A DNA stretch of 64,000 bases from Adiantum capillus-veneris (Eukaryota; Streptophyta; Polypodiopsida; Polypodiales; Pteridaceae). Positions 35,845 through 45,829 of this stretch are shown in pieces. Position 1 is the first letter of the stretch. Every line of letters starts with the position of its first letter. The notes beneath the pieces were generated by a model. It was not told the DNA's origin, did no database searches, and saw only the letters and a program-made list of their open reading frames with translations. The stretch is taken from positions 158,490,247 through 158,554,246 of the forward strand of contig CM043943.1 in the NCBI GenBank assembly GCA_014529385.2, given 5' to 3'. The position numbers were made by a program, and so were the translations under genes.

Positions 35845-35993
35845 TGAAATAAAGATCTAAAAGGATCTTTATTTTGTTATTGAAATGCAACTTTTCCAAA
35901 CATCAATGATTTTACTTCAATGATTTGATTTTGTAACAGAGTCTTAAAACAAGGTGATCAAAATGTATTCAATTTCAAATATTTGCAATTACA

Positions 35994-36222
35994 TAGACAA
36001 TTGGATACAAGTGGGCTATAGAATAGACAATTGGATACAAGTGGGAAGCTTGATACAAGTGGGCTACAATTAGATACAAGTGGGAAGCTTGATACAAGTG
36101 GGTTGCAAAAAGCTTGATACAAGCTTGATACAAAAAGCTTGATACAAGCTTGATACAAAGGGCTATAGAATAGACAATTGGATACAAGTGGGAAGCTTGA
36201 TACAAGTGGGCTACAAAAAGCT
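35994..36222. repeat. Minisatellite between genes 1 and 2
   Basis: Irregular units of TTGGATACAAGTGGG and AAGCTTGATACAAG repeated about a dozen times, ending just before the stop codon of gene 2. Confidence 0.8.
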
Positions 36223-38259
36223 AGAATAGTTTTCTGCCAGGAGTTTTCCTGTCCCTAGGGGTTGGTGCTTTTGCAATGGGCTCTTTTGTCCTGGGAGATT
36301 TTCTTGTGGGCTCTTTGGCAGGAGGGCTTGAGGGCTGCTTCCTCTTTCTCTTATCATCCATCTCTTCACTTGCCTTTTCCTGCTCACCACTCTCTTCTTC
36401 CTCTTCACTTCCCTTTTCCTCTTCTAGTTTTGCTTTCCCCTTTGCCTTTTCTAGCTTTGCTTTCCCCTTTGCCTCTTCTAGTTTTGCTTTCCCCTTTGCC
36501 TTTTCTAGTTTTGCTTTCCCCTTTGCCTTTTCTAGCTCTTCAGCATCATCATCTTTAAATACCTCTTGCAGTCGTCCATTTGCTTCAATCATATACTTGA
36601 TAATCTTTGCTCTTGTCAACCATACATGGTTCTCACTATAGCACTCTCTGTTGATCTATACAAGGCAATAGAAAGCAAGTTTTAGGAACAATAAAATGAG
36701 AAAAAATACAGCTAGCAAATATGAAATATGCTATACTTCTATATTCTGATTGTCATTGCAGTATATGAAGTCCAAGAGGAGCTTGGCATTTGTCACTACC
36801 CTCCATCCACATGAATGGCTTTCAGGCTGGATTGGAACAAAGCATAAAGAATTCCAACCTTCACAACTGAAAATTGGATTTCAGTCAGCATCTTTGGCAT
36901 GGGTGGACAATTCTCCAGTGTCTCTATAAATCTTGTAGCAACACTGTCCAAAATTCTTCATTAAAAGTATGTGCTTGAGGTTCTGCTTGTGGTTTACAAA
37001 ATGTGTCTACTACTATACTTACAATTTTGCTTGACCATGTACTCCAGCAAGAGAATTGACAAAGTAGCATTTTCTTTTCACAATATCAATTGCAATTAAA
37101 CTCCAATGTGAGCTATAAAAACAAGCCTCAGTTAGCCTTCTAACATGAATTAGTAAATTCTCTTCACAAGGTGTAGGTAGGAAACTTACCTCTCACGATA
37201 AGGAATCAAGAAAATTTCACAGATTTCCAAGTCCACATGAATCAACCACTTTGTGAGCTCTCTAATATTTGTCTCTGTCCTGAGAAAGTGGGAGATAGAA
37301 GGGTCTAAAAATTCCACCTTTTGTTGAAGGTCTGGCTCATATGTATGCATCATTAACCTGGTACAAGATATTGTTATATAAAGAGTTCTTGCTATAAACA
37401 AAAATACATAGGAAAACAAAAACAACCTGAGGCATGTGATAAGGAGTGGAGAATTGATCTCCTTGGTCCAGTCCTTGAGAATTTCCAAGGTCTCAGAGTC
37501 AAGTGAATTGTAATCCTCCCTAGGATCCTCCTCACTGAATAGAGCGACAACAAAACCAGTAGGATTGACACTCCTCAAGAGGGGCACTAGTTGAGGTTCC
37601 AACAGGTCAAGCTCCTTTCTCTCTACAATTTCCTTGTCTTCCTTTGCTCTCTTTTTCCTTTCCTTTTCCTCTTCTTCAGTAATATCAACTACTCCTACTT
37701 CAGGCTCCTTGGGCTTCCTCCATGGAGGAATGTTGAGAATATTAAAGGCCTTAATATCATGCATAGGGACAGGCTCCAACATTCTTGAAAACCTGTATCT
37801 CAGCCTCCTGAGGGTGATCATGTCTTTGTCCATCAAAGTAACCCTATGGGCATGAGCTGCACAGATATAGGCATCTTGGAAAAGCTCAATCATAAAGTCC
37901 TCAGAAGCCTCATGGATACATGCCAATGCAGTTCGCATAGTCTTTGGAAGGGCAGTTTGGGAATTGCAAGATTGATGGCCTTTATGGCCTTCCTTATCTC
38001 TCTTAGACATTTGACCCCCTGCTTGAACTTTCTCTTTGTAAGGAGAGGCTTAAGCTGCACTGGCTTGAAAGCTTTCCTCTGATGTGTAGTTTTTCTTTTG
38101 CTTGGTTGAGGGTCAGGTGTCCTTCCTCTGAGATGTGCTCTCCTTTGGTTTTGAAGTACCAGCTAAAGCTTTGCTAGGCTGAGCTTCTTCTTCATCTTTG
38201 GATAGAGGCTTATCAACCGGCTTATCAACCTTCCTTGCAGTCTTCTTGGTCCTTGCCAT
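36221..38259 (-). CDS. Gene 2: histone H3-like protein fused to Ulp1-like protease and Lys/Glu repeats
   Basis: ATG 38259 gives MARTKKTARK, matching the H3 tail except Lys for Gln5. The H3 fold follows (LREIRK...IPKLPFQRL, then IHEASEDF and CAAHAHRVTLMDKDM), but in three frames: one shift near 38117, and a shift with about 14 residues missing near 37960. Next come an acidic/basic linker (37700-37450) and a Ulp1-like domain across exons ending 37427, 37357-37193, 37112-37023 and 36943-36737: FLIPYRE, then HWSLIAIDIVKRK, FVNSL (Asn where Asp is usual) and SHSCGW with the catalytic-type Cys. One more shift may lie near 36850. The last exon (36655-36221) has four 9-residue LEKAKGKAK-type repeats and a basic tail. 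A nucleosome- or SUMO-related role is inferred. It diverges from gene 3. Confidence 0.72.
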
Positions 38260-39318
38260 CTTCAAAAGGGATAGGAATGATTGTTACACAACAAACATTA
38301 GTAAAAAAAGTAAACGATGTATATTTAGTGGCACACATTTCCGTACATAGTGGAACACATTGCGGTGACACCCCGTACGTGAAATCACAAAGGGACCAAT
38401 GTCCTCACACTTACGGTGATCGCGCACGGGGTGACGGAGCATTACACAGAGGCGGTGACACTTCGTACGCGAAATTGCGAAGGGAGCACAGTCCTCTCAC
38501 TTACCAAATTCGCGCACGGGGTGACGGGAGTCCCAAGCGGTGAAAACCTCTTAAACCTCTTGAGACACATATTGTATGCATGGTGAAAATAGTGGCACAC
38601 ATTGCGGTACACATCGTAAACATGATCACATTTGTGGACATAGTGGAACACATTGCTTTGAAACTCCGTATGTGAAATGACAAAGGAGGCAAAGTCTTCT
38701 CACTTACGAATATCGCGCACGGTGTGACGGTCAAAGCGCTCGAAGTTTTGGGTTGTGGAAGTGCGAGAACCGGGTAAAACCTCCTTCAAAATGCGCTTAG
38801 TTTGGGCTCTGAGGAGGTTTATATAGGGTGCATGGCGCAAGTCCCTAGGCGCATAAAAACTAGCCGTTGGACCAAACTTCGAGGCGGCAACCGATTTGCA
38901 CACCCCTCGAGGCGGCGTTTTTGGCCATAAAAGGAACCTACCCAACCCGTTTTTTCGCTTATTGTCATTCACAAGGCTTCAAATTTAAGCCTCCAACCCT
39001 CCAAGCGACACACCGCGACACCCGTGCGCGATTTTGGGGGACGTCAACCTCTTCCTAGCAATAGGAAATCGCGTACCAAGTGTCACTCTGTGCGCGTAGT
39101 TAGTGAGTGCCGAGTTTCTCTTAACTTCTCAAAGTTCGCATAGCAAGTGACAAACTTTGCATGTCACAATTTTATGTAATTCTTTTTTGCTTGCGCTTAA
39201 TTTGCTTGACAATTTTATGCTTTTAATTTGTTTGTAGACTTGATATAAAGAAGGGTGGTTAATGTCTTGATAGACTTCTCTTTTCTCTTTTTCAGCTGAG
39301 CATTTGTGGATTGTCATA
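38260..39318. promoter_or_regulatory. Divergent intergenic region with repeated GTGCGCG motif
   Basis: Between the start codons of genes 2 and 3. Three diverged units (38378-38440, 38468-38530, 38668-38730) each contain, on the minus strand, CGTCAC-C-CCGTGCGCG followed within about 10 bases by GTAAGTG, a consensus 5' splice site. On the plus strand similar CCGTGCGCG and CTGTGCGCG motifs lie at about 39020-39100. A TATATAAA box reads towards gene 2 at about 38829-38820. An AG acceptor at 39294-39295 just before gene 3 suggests an intron in its 5' UTR. The region is GC-richer than the rest of the element. Confidence 0.55.
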
Positions 39319-39999
39319 ATGGATACAGAGGATATACAAGAGACCGTTGATGACAGGCTGATGTCTTTTCTTTACAAAGTTAATGAACTTATAAGATTTC
39401 AAAGTGTCAAACAGATTTTTAATGCTGCCTTTGATCTTCAAGCACTTGTGGATGGCTTCTCTACACAAATTAGTGACTTGAAAGAGATATATACAGATTT
39501 GATCAGAGATCACAGGCTTGACAATCTTGTTCATTTTGTTGATATATGCAAAGCAGGTAGCTTGTCAAGGACAGGTATTGCAAAGAAGTGGTCAAGCCTT
39601 CATCCAGACTGGCAAAAGATGATAAAGCCTTGCAAATTTCATGGTAATATGCATTGCCAGTTGGTAGATTATGACCTTGGACTTATCATTTTCTTCAGTG
39701 TACTCCCAACACCAGAGGGCAAAGAGATTCCAAAGCAGATTTCCCAGGCTGAGGAGGACCAGGAGAAAGAGGAGATAGAGATGGAGTTCCATGAAGAGGA
39801 AGAGAAGCTACAAAGCACTGAGATGCTGGACATTGCAAAATTTAAAGCAGAAAACATCACTAAAGTGGAGAATGTTGACATTGAGGATGAAGATGTTGAT
39901 CCTTTGCATTGCACAGCAACATTTCCCACATACAAAGTTAACAAAAAGGAATATGTTTTGCTGAATGACATTCAGCATCTTTTTGATCGTAATGTGTGA
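39319..39999 (+). CDS. Gene 3 of the 8.5-kb element, unknown acidic protein
   Basis: One uninterrupted exon of 226 residues from ATG 39319 (MDTEDIQETVDDRL) to TGA 39997-39999. An upstream TTG extension is unlikely because an intron acceptor lies at 39295. The N-terminal 120 residues look helical, with a WSSLHPDWQ motif. A Glu-rich segment (about 140-170, EEDQEKEEIEMEFHEEEE) follows, then a short conserved-looking end. No membrane helix, signal or known catalytic motif. Its last 62 bases overlap the end of gene 4 on the other strand. Function unknown; an intact frame next to the broken gene 2 argues that the element decayed recently. Confidence 0.7.
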   Translation: MDTEDIQETVDDRLMSFLYKVNELIRFQSVKQIFNAAFDLQALVDGFSTQISDLKEIYTDLIRDHRLDNLVHFVDICKAGSLSRTGIAKKWSSLHPDWQKMIKPCKFHGNMHCQLVDYDLGLIIFFSVLPTPEGKEIPKQISQAEEDQEKEEIEMEFHEEEEKLQSTEMLDIAKFKAENITKVENVDIEDEDVDPLHCTATFPTYKVNKKEYVLLNDIQHLFDRNV

Positions 40000-42237
40000 A
40001 TTCCTGATCCCAAGCATCTTTCATTGCACTTCTGAAGTTATTGAGCACTTTCTTGAAATTTGGCAGATCATTTTTTCCCCAGGATGTCTTATCACAGTAG
40101 GAAAATACTTTGTCTAGTGATTCCCATACCTCTGCCTTTTTGTTTCTTGATGTACCTTCAAGACCATGATCTTTGATGGCATTGTGGAGAGCTTTCCACT
40201 GGTTATACTTCACATTGGATGAACCCTTCTTGGCATTTACCTTTCCTAGTTTGCCATGAAACCCTAGGAAAGCTCTGGTCTTCACACCACCAACAGATAC
40301 CTTTCTAGGCACATTGTTTCCATTTGAAGACCTCTTCAGGTCTGTTTCAATCTTAACCTTACCACTGTGAAGGCCAATTTCTGATAAAACCGTTTCAATA
40401 CATTTGATTGTAGCATCTCTAGCTGCTTTTGGCTGTAACTTCCAGGAAAACCCCACATAGAGATGTACAATTTTCTCCACAATTCTGCAAAGAGCATGCA
40501 GAGTGCATATGTGGACATTAGCAAGTGGAATATTTAAAACTGCTTTGAAGTTTGGATCTTGAGTATGCCTATTGGGTGCTTTGTTCCAATTTGCAGGATT
40601 ACATTCTTTTGCTGATGCCATACAATACAGACAAGGGCTCTTTGCCATAGCTCCTTTGGAGACATTGTACATACATTTAAGGGTTTTAAGGTCTCCTCCC
40701 ATGTGCCATTCCACCCTGTAACTTCCAAACCCTTCAACTTCAAGCTCTTCCCCTAATTCTTGTGCATTAATGACTTCGGGTATTGTTGTTTGATGGAAAA
40801 CCCAATCCAGAACATCAAAGTCTTCACTCTCTACTTCAAAAGCACCTAGCCACCAGACATTCTTCTCCGATTGCACACTGAAGTACTTGGTATCCTTCGG
40901 TTTCAATGCTCTGTTCGTTAAAGTTATGGAAATCCTCTCAATTTTTCTGTTCTTAACAATCTCACATTCATCAAGCTTTATCACAAAACTGACAACACCA
41001 TTTGCTTCTGTATGCTCCAGCTCATAGAATCTGATCATTTCCTTCTGAAGTGTCTTCAAGTCAAGGAAAATATTATTGAACTCGTCAAATTGAAGATCCC
41101 TCTTTTTACCATGATAGGTACCATGAATGTGGTGAGGCTCACCCAACATCTCCATTATCCTCTCATTGATCTTTTTCCTTGCCTGCTGCACAATGGATGG
41201 CTTTGGAAGCAAAGAGGACCTGACCTTACATTGCTTTAACCTTGACTTCATATTTCTGAACAGCTTGCTATAACCATCTCTGCTAATGCCTACCTTATCC
41301 ATAGTATATTGCACATCCTCCTTGTCCAAGCAAGAGCTCTGCAAAAATCCCTCAATGCACTGCTCCTTTGCCTTTTTAAACTTCTTCTCTATGAAAATCT
41401 TTTTGGCAACCTTGAGAGGTAAAACATCACAATAATGTTTAGCTGCCATTTCCATGTTTGATGCAGAGTTTGGTTGTAGCAAAGTCCTAAATCAAAAGGT
41501 ACAAAATTAACTGATTATTGTCAAAATGACACCAACAAAATAAACAAACTAAATTAAAGTTAACTGAATATTAATCATTTAATAAAGAACAATATCATAA
41601 TAACAATAACATAAGCATAATAATGTGGAGCAGAATCACAATACAACTTAACAAAAAGATTAACAACCTAACATAAGCAGAATCATATAAAATAAGCATA
41701 AGCAGAATCATATAAAATAACAATACCTTGCTGCTCTGATTCTCCTGCTGCAACCTCCTCCACCACGTCTCAAGGCTTCAATGTTCTTTAACTTCTTTTC
41801 TCTTTGTCTGTTTCCTAACATTGTATTCTTGCTTCTAGCTTGTTTGAGCTGAGTTTGTAGCTTTTCGTTGCTCTCTTTACATTCCTCAAGTTGTTGTTTA
41901 AGAGTATTTATCATTTGTTTGGTCAAATGATCTTCTAACTTAAGAATATCTCTCTCTGCCGCAAGACTCTGTGTATAACCCAGCAACCCTCTTTGACCAT
42001 CACCCACAAATTTTATCAAAGATGAACAATTTGAGAATGGGGGAGTGCTCTTTGTCATTGGGTCCACTGGATACAATCTTCCATCAGTCCAGAGATCAAT
42101 GTGATTTTTTTGATCTTGCCGCATTGCTTCAAATATGGACGAGGACACCTCTGCACATTTGTTTCTCTTGCGCACTGGACAATATTCTTCATTTAGCTCA
42201 ATGTGTGGTATAAGCTTCTTCTCTTCCTCATGGAAGT
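39938..42237 (-). CDS. Gene 4: putative RNase-H-fold (DDE-type) transposase
   Basis: Exon A 42237-41727 and exon B 41486-39938 join in frame across a GT/AG intron. A 5' exon with the ATG must lie upstream (candidate ATG near 42425), so the start is not fixed. The N-terminal part has WTDGRLYPVDPMT and a long coiled coil (about residues 70-130). The core shows FVIKLDECEI, then WHMGGDLKTLKCMY with CLYCMA (zinc-like Cys pair), then IPLANVHICTLHALCRIV. That order (Asp; GGD plus CxxC; a hydrophobic LH segment) resembles, from memory, uncharacterised animal transposase-like proteins with a GGD-K-L...CIWC pattern. This is the likely enzyme that cuts at the TIRs. The frame is open over 510 residues in exon B. 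Its 3' end overlaps gene 3. Confidence 0.62.
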
Positions 42238-42527
42238 CTGTTAACAGTATTTGTTAGAGATAGTACTATAGGAAAAAGCTGTTCAGATACGAGGAAGAAG
42301 ACGACACAGAAAAGGTTTGTTTCAGCTTTTGGAAATTTTGAATTTTGGGCCAGAACTGACGTTTTCGTTAGTTTTGGAGGGAGTATTTTTTAGAATACGA
42401 AAGATCCTAGAAAGATTTGACAATGACATGTTTCGGTGGAGGTAAAAAGGACGCAAACTCACCTTTTTACAAACATTTCACTATTTTTAAAATAAAGTAT
42501 ATATTCTCTCTCTACATATTCTTACAG

Positions 42528-42554
42528 GGCACAAAAGTGACCTCAAAATTCCCC
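42528..42554 (-). repeat. Right TIR of the 8.5-kb element
   Basis: Inverted copy of 34033-34059 with one mismatch, followed by TAAT. Confidence 0.85.
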
Positions 42555-42556
42555 TA

Positions 42557-45519
42557 ATGGTTGTCAAATGTGCGCATCAAAGTACAGCTCAACAATCATA
42601 GCACCAATGCTTTGTTCGACACAGGAGCTAAAGTAAATGCAGTCAGTTATTCCACGTACAAGAAGGCAACAAGTCAAGCATTGACGGCAGGAATAGCGAC
42701 AATCAAGGGATGCAACAAGAACCCAACCCCAACATTGGGAGTAGTCAACTTGAACGTGATAGTACATGGATGTTCATGTCCTCATCAAATTGTATGTTTA
42801 CCAGATGAACACATGAATGAAAGGATGATTCTTGGAATTCCCTGCATGCGGACATATAAAGCAGTATCAGATTGGGATACAAATCAGGTCAAGCTATCAC
42901 CTAAAGGCGCACAACTCATTGTTCCAATTGCACCAAGCAAGGAGGAATGGAAAGGAAGCAATCAGCAGACCAAACCACAAAGTAATCAGTCTTCTCCATC
43001 CCTTCAACAAGCAAATGCTACAAGTAGCATGCAAGGAGTCAGGCAAATTTGGGTACCAAAATCACAGCTGAAGGATAAGCCGATTCAAGTCTGGGTGCCT
43101 AAAATTTCACCGACAAAACAAAAGAAGGTTCCAAGGGTAAAAACATAGACACGAGCATATCCGAACAACGAACCTAACATGAAATTGGTTTGGAAGAAAA
43201 AGGAGCACTTATCTTCTCCACAAACCGTAAAACCAATCAAACAATGGCGAGCTAAGTCTCAAAAGACTCCACCACACCATACAGCACCAAGCAAACCAAG
43301 CTACCAATGGCGAGAAAAAGCTCGACAACAGTCAAAAGTGCTACTAACAACTCAAGCAATCAGCATGCTGAAGCATCCTAATGGTACAATTAAACAGAGA
43401 ACACACAAGCTACAAGATTTTCTCTTTAGAAGACATCAGCAGAGCAAACCTCGACATCAGAAACCCTTGAGTTAATTACTCAAGACCTAGCTCTTGCACA
43501 GCATAGTGGTTTGAATTGCATTGATCTTCAAAGCATGGTAGAGCCAACCACGGCTATGCATAGACACGATTGTTCAACCCATGCACACATTCGTCCCGGA
43601 GTACGCCATCTAGGAGGCGTGGAAGGGCACTAAGTACTAAGTAATTAAGGACAATGTTTGAAGAGGGAGGAGAAAAGTTCGATATTAACCGGTGATTTTT
43701 TGAAAAATACCTAATAATGCCCTTATAATTCATCATCAAGGGAAAACTCATAGATAATATCTTTCCGATGAGTGTAAATAGTGTATATACTATAAGAAAA
43801 TCATCAAAAAATAGTCCTTTTTTGGTATTTTTCATCATTTTTATTGATAACGAGACTTAAAAATAGAAAAATCCAACAAAAAAAAATAAAGCTGTGTTTT
43901 TCAATGGATTTTCTTAATTATTGGATTTTTACTTTACTTTTTTAGAGCATTTTGTTATTTTCTTTGATTTTTTCAAATAATAAATAGCAAGGAGGCTCAT
44001 ATGGAAAAACGGAAGACACGATGGTGATGAGAAAGACAAGGCGAACAAGCACAAAAAATTTCAATGAAATCAAAAGATAGAAGCGGGAAGCCTAAATTAG
44101 GCGGACAGGCCTACTTTTGCAAAATTCTTGCAGAATGAGCTATAGGAATCCGATCAAGGAAATTTTTGAGTCTAACATAGATTTCATGGCCTATTAGGAT
44201 TAATGGGGGAATCTGGAGAAAATTGGTTCGGGAGTTCGGGTATAGATATCCAAGGTAAGCTAAAACCACCTCATTTCCACTTGCAGCCTTTGCAGAGAGA
44301 GCTTTTCGACCTCTTTCGCGCGTCTTTTTCGGGGTCTACAATTGCCTGTTTTCAGCACCGTCTCACACGAGACATGAGGGGTAAGTTCTTTACTCATCAA
44401 TGATCCATTTTTTACGTCTGGTAGCTAGTCTAAACCCCTAGAAAAAATCCTAGAAATCGAGCAGTGCACGAAGACCTACGACAAAAAACGGACCATAGCG
44501 GTCTGTCTCACAGCTCCACCAAATTAGATGGGGATTTGACTGTAGCATGCCCTAACATGATAGAACCTTTCTATATCATCACTTGACCATTCGCAGGGGT
44601 CGAGGGGGTCCCCAGTAGAAAAGCTAGGTTTTTGGCAAATGCCAGAATTCCGATATGACTCCACAGACAGCTTGCCTACGAGGTTCATATACAATGTATA
44701 TGATTGGTTTAGTGAAATCAATCAAGCAAAGCCCTCGAAAAACAGAAAACGGCTCGAAGGCTACAAAGCGTCAAATTCAACATACGGGGTCAAACTGACT
44801 CCAAATGAGCCAGAATTGGATGAGTTGCTTCACAACTATGTTGCGGACAAGTCCAAAGCCTCAAAATTGACTGACTAACTCAACAGGCAGTGTAGTCACA
44901 AAAACCAGTGATTTCAGAGTTGACAAAGCTTAAACTGATGCCGGCATGACCAAACTTGACCAAATTCAATTTAGGACTTGTTTTAGGTGTATAGAATGTG
45001 TTTAGGTCAAAATTTGTAAGTTTTGCAAAAAAATTGTGACTATAGATAATCACGATTATTTACTTTTGCACTAATTTTGCTTGGAAATTGTATCATCACC
45101 TCACCTATCATGTGTACACACCTATTACATGCCAAAAATCAAGTATGAGCCAAAATGAGCACCTACAACTTGAAAAATTGCCAGAAAACGCAAAGAAGTC
45201 TTTGCAAACCAATTTTTGGGTTATGGACAACATTTCTTGATCTAAATCATCTCATATCTCATACACAGGGTCTATACAATGCCTAGAACCAATTTGTACC
45301 AAAAAAATATTGCTTCTGGTAGAAAAGTTAATAATCGTGATTATTTACTTTTTTGCCAAAATGGAGGCATTTTGATATTTTGCCATCGTACATCCAAAGT
45401 ACATGATGTGTGAAGCCCACTAGCCAAGTTTGAACCAATTTGGAGCTCAGAATCTCAAATTTCCACTATATCTACTGTTTCAGAGACCTAAAGCCAAAAT
45501 TTGGTACCATTTTCACCCT
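42557..45519 (+). mobile_element. Retropepsin-bearing retroelement fragment, left arm
   Basis: Starts inside a retropepsin reading frame (42561-43148; active site LFDTGAKVNAVS intact, upstream part missing), continues as a basic linker region with a stop (TAG 43147) and YQWREKARQQSKVL, then about 2 kb of non-coding DNA with 16-base palindromes. From about 43016 it matches the reverse complement of 61510-64000. No reverse transcriptase is visible, so this looks like a non-autonomous element. It is cut on the left by the 8.5-kb element. Confidence 0.6.
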
Positions 45520-45600
45520 ATGATCATGTCCTCGGGGCATGGAACTTTCCTATACTCTACGTGCCATCTCTCGTTCACCACATCACTCCCACGGGGAATT

Positions 45601-45829
45601 TGTAACCATATATATGTGGTAGTGATGTGTGTGAACACACTTAGGACCGCCGAGGTATTTTTTCCCTCACTAGGAGGTTTTTTCCCTGTGCATTGTATAT
45701 GCGCCTGTCACTCTAGGGCTATCTTATCTTTTCCATTGCACACTAAGTTATACGCTCTCTGTTGTGTTCCTTGAGCTTCCTTTGTCTTCTCCAAGCTATG
45801 TGTGTTTTCCTGCAACCCTAATTCCAGCA
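45601..45829 (+). repeat. Isolated copia LTR
   Basis: TGTAACCATATATATG ... CCAGCA, 229 bases, closely related to 32820-33047. No gag follows, and no clear target duplication is seen (GAATT before, GAAAG after), so it is a solo LTR whose duplication has decayed, or a truncated end. Confidence 0.75.

Larger units (their letters stand above)
34033..42554. mobile_element. 8.5-kb TIR element with four genes including a histone H3-Ulp1 fusion
   Basis: The ends 34033-34059 and 42528-42554 are inverted copies (26/27 bases, GGGGAATTTTGAGGTCA...GTGCC), with weaker symmetry continuing to a TGTAGAGAGAGA block in both. Both sides show the palindromic context ATTA/TAAT, giving an apparent TA duplication, although AT or no duplication cannot be excluded. 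Between the ends are gene 1 (+), gene 2 (-), gene 3 (+) and gene 4 (-), all with plausible spliced structures, and no retroelement domains. Gene 4 looks like the transposase. I cannot assign the element to a named superfamily. Confidence 0.75.

Noticed and set aside
37186-38010. Gene 2 starting at an internal ATG near 38010
   Set aside because: That start lies inside the H3-like region in a shifted frame. The MARTKKTARK start at 38259 and the REIRK segment show the protein begins upstream.
36221-38259. Gene 2 as a host histone H3 gene or its processed copy
   Set aside because: It has introns, a protease-like domain and a repeat tail, strong divergence from H3, and lies between TIRs with a transposase-like gene.
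34029-42600. Copia integrase continuing across the 8.5-kb element (KLDDK joined to VVKC)
   Set aside because: The right flank reads a retropepsin in another frame and matches the arm at 64 kb, so the VVKC match is coincidental.
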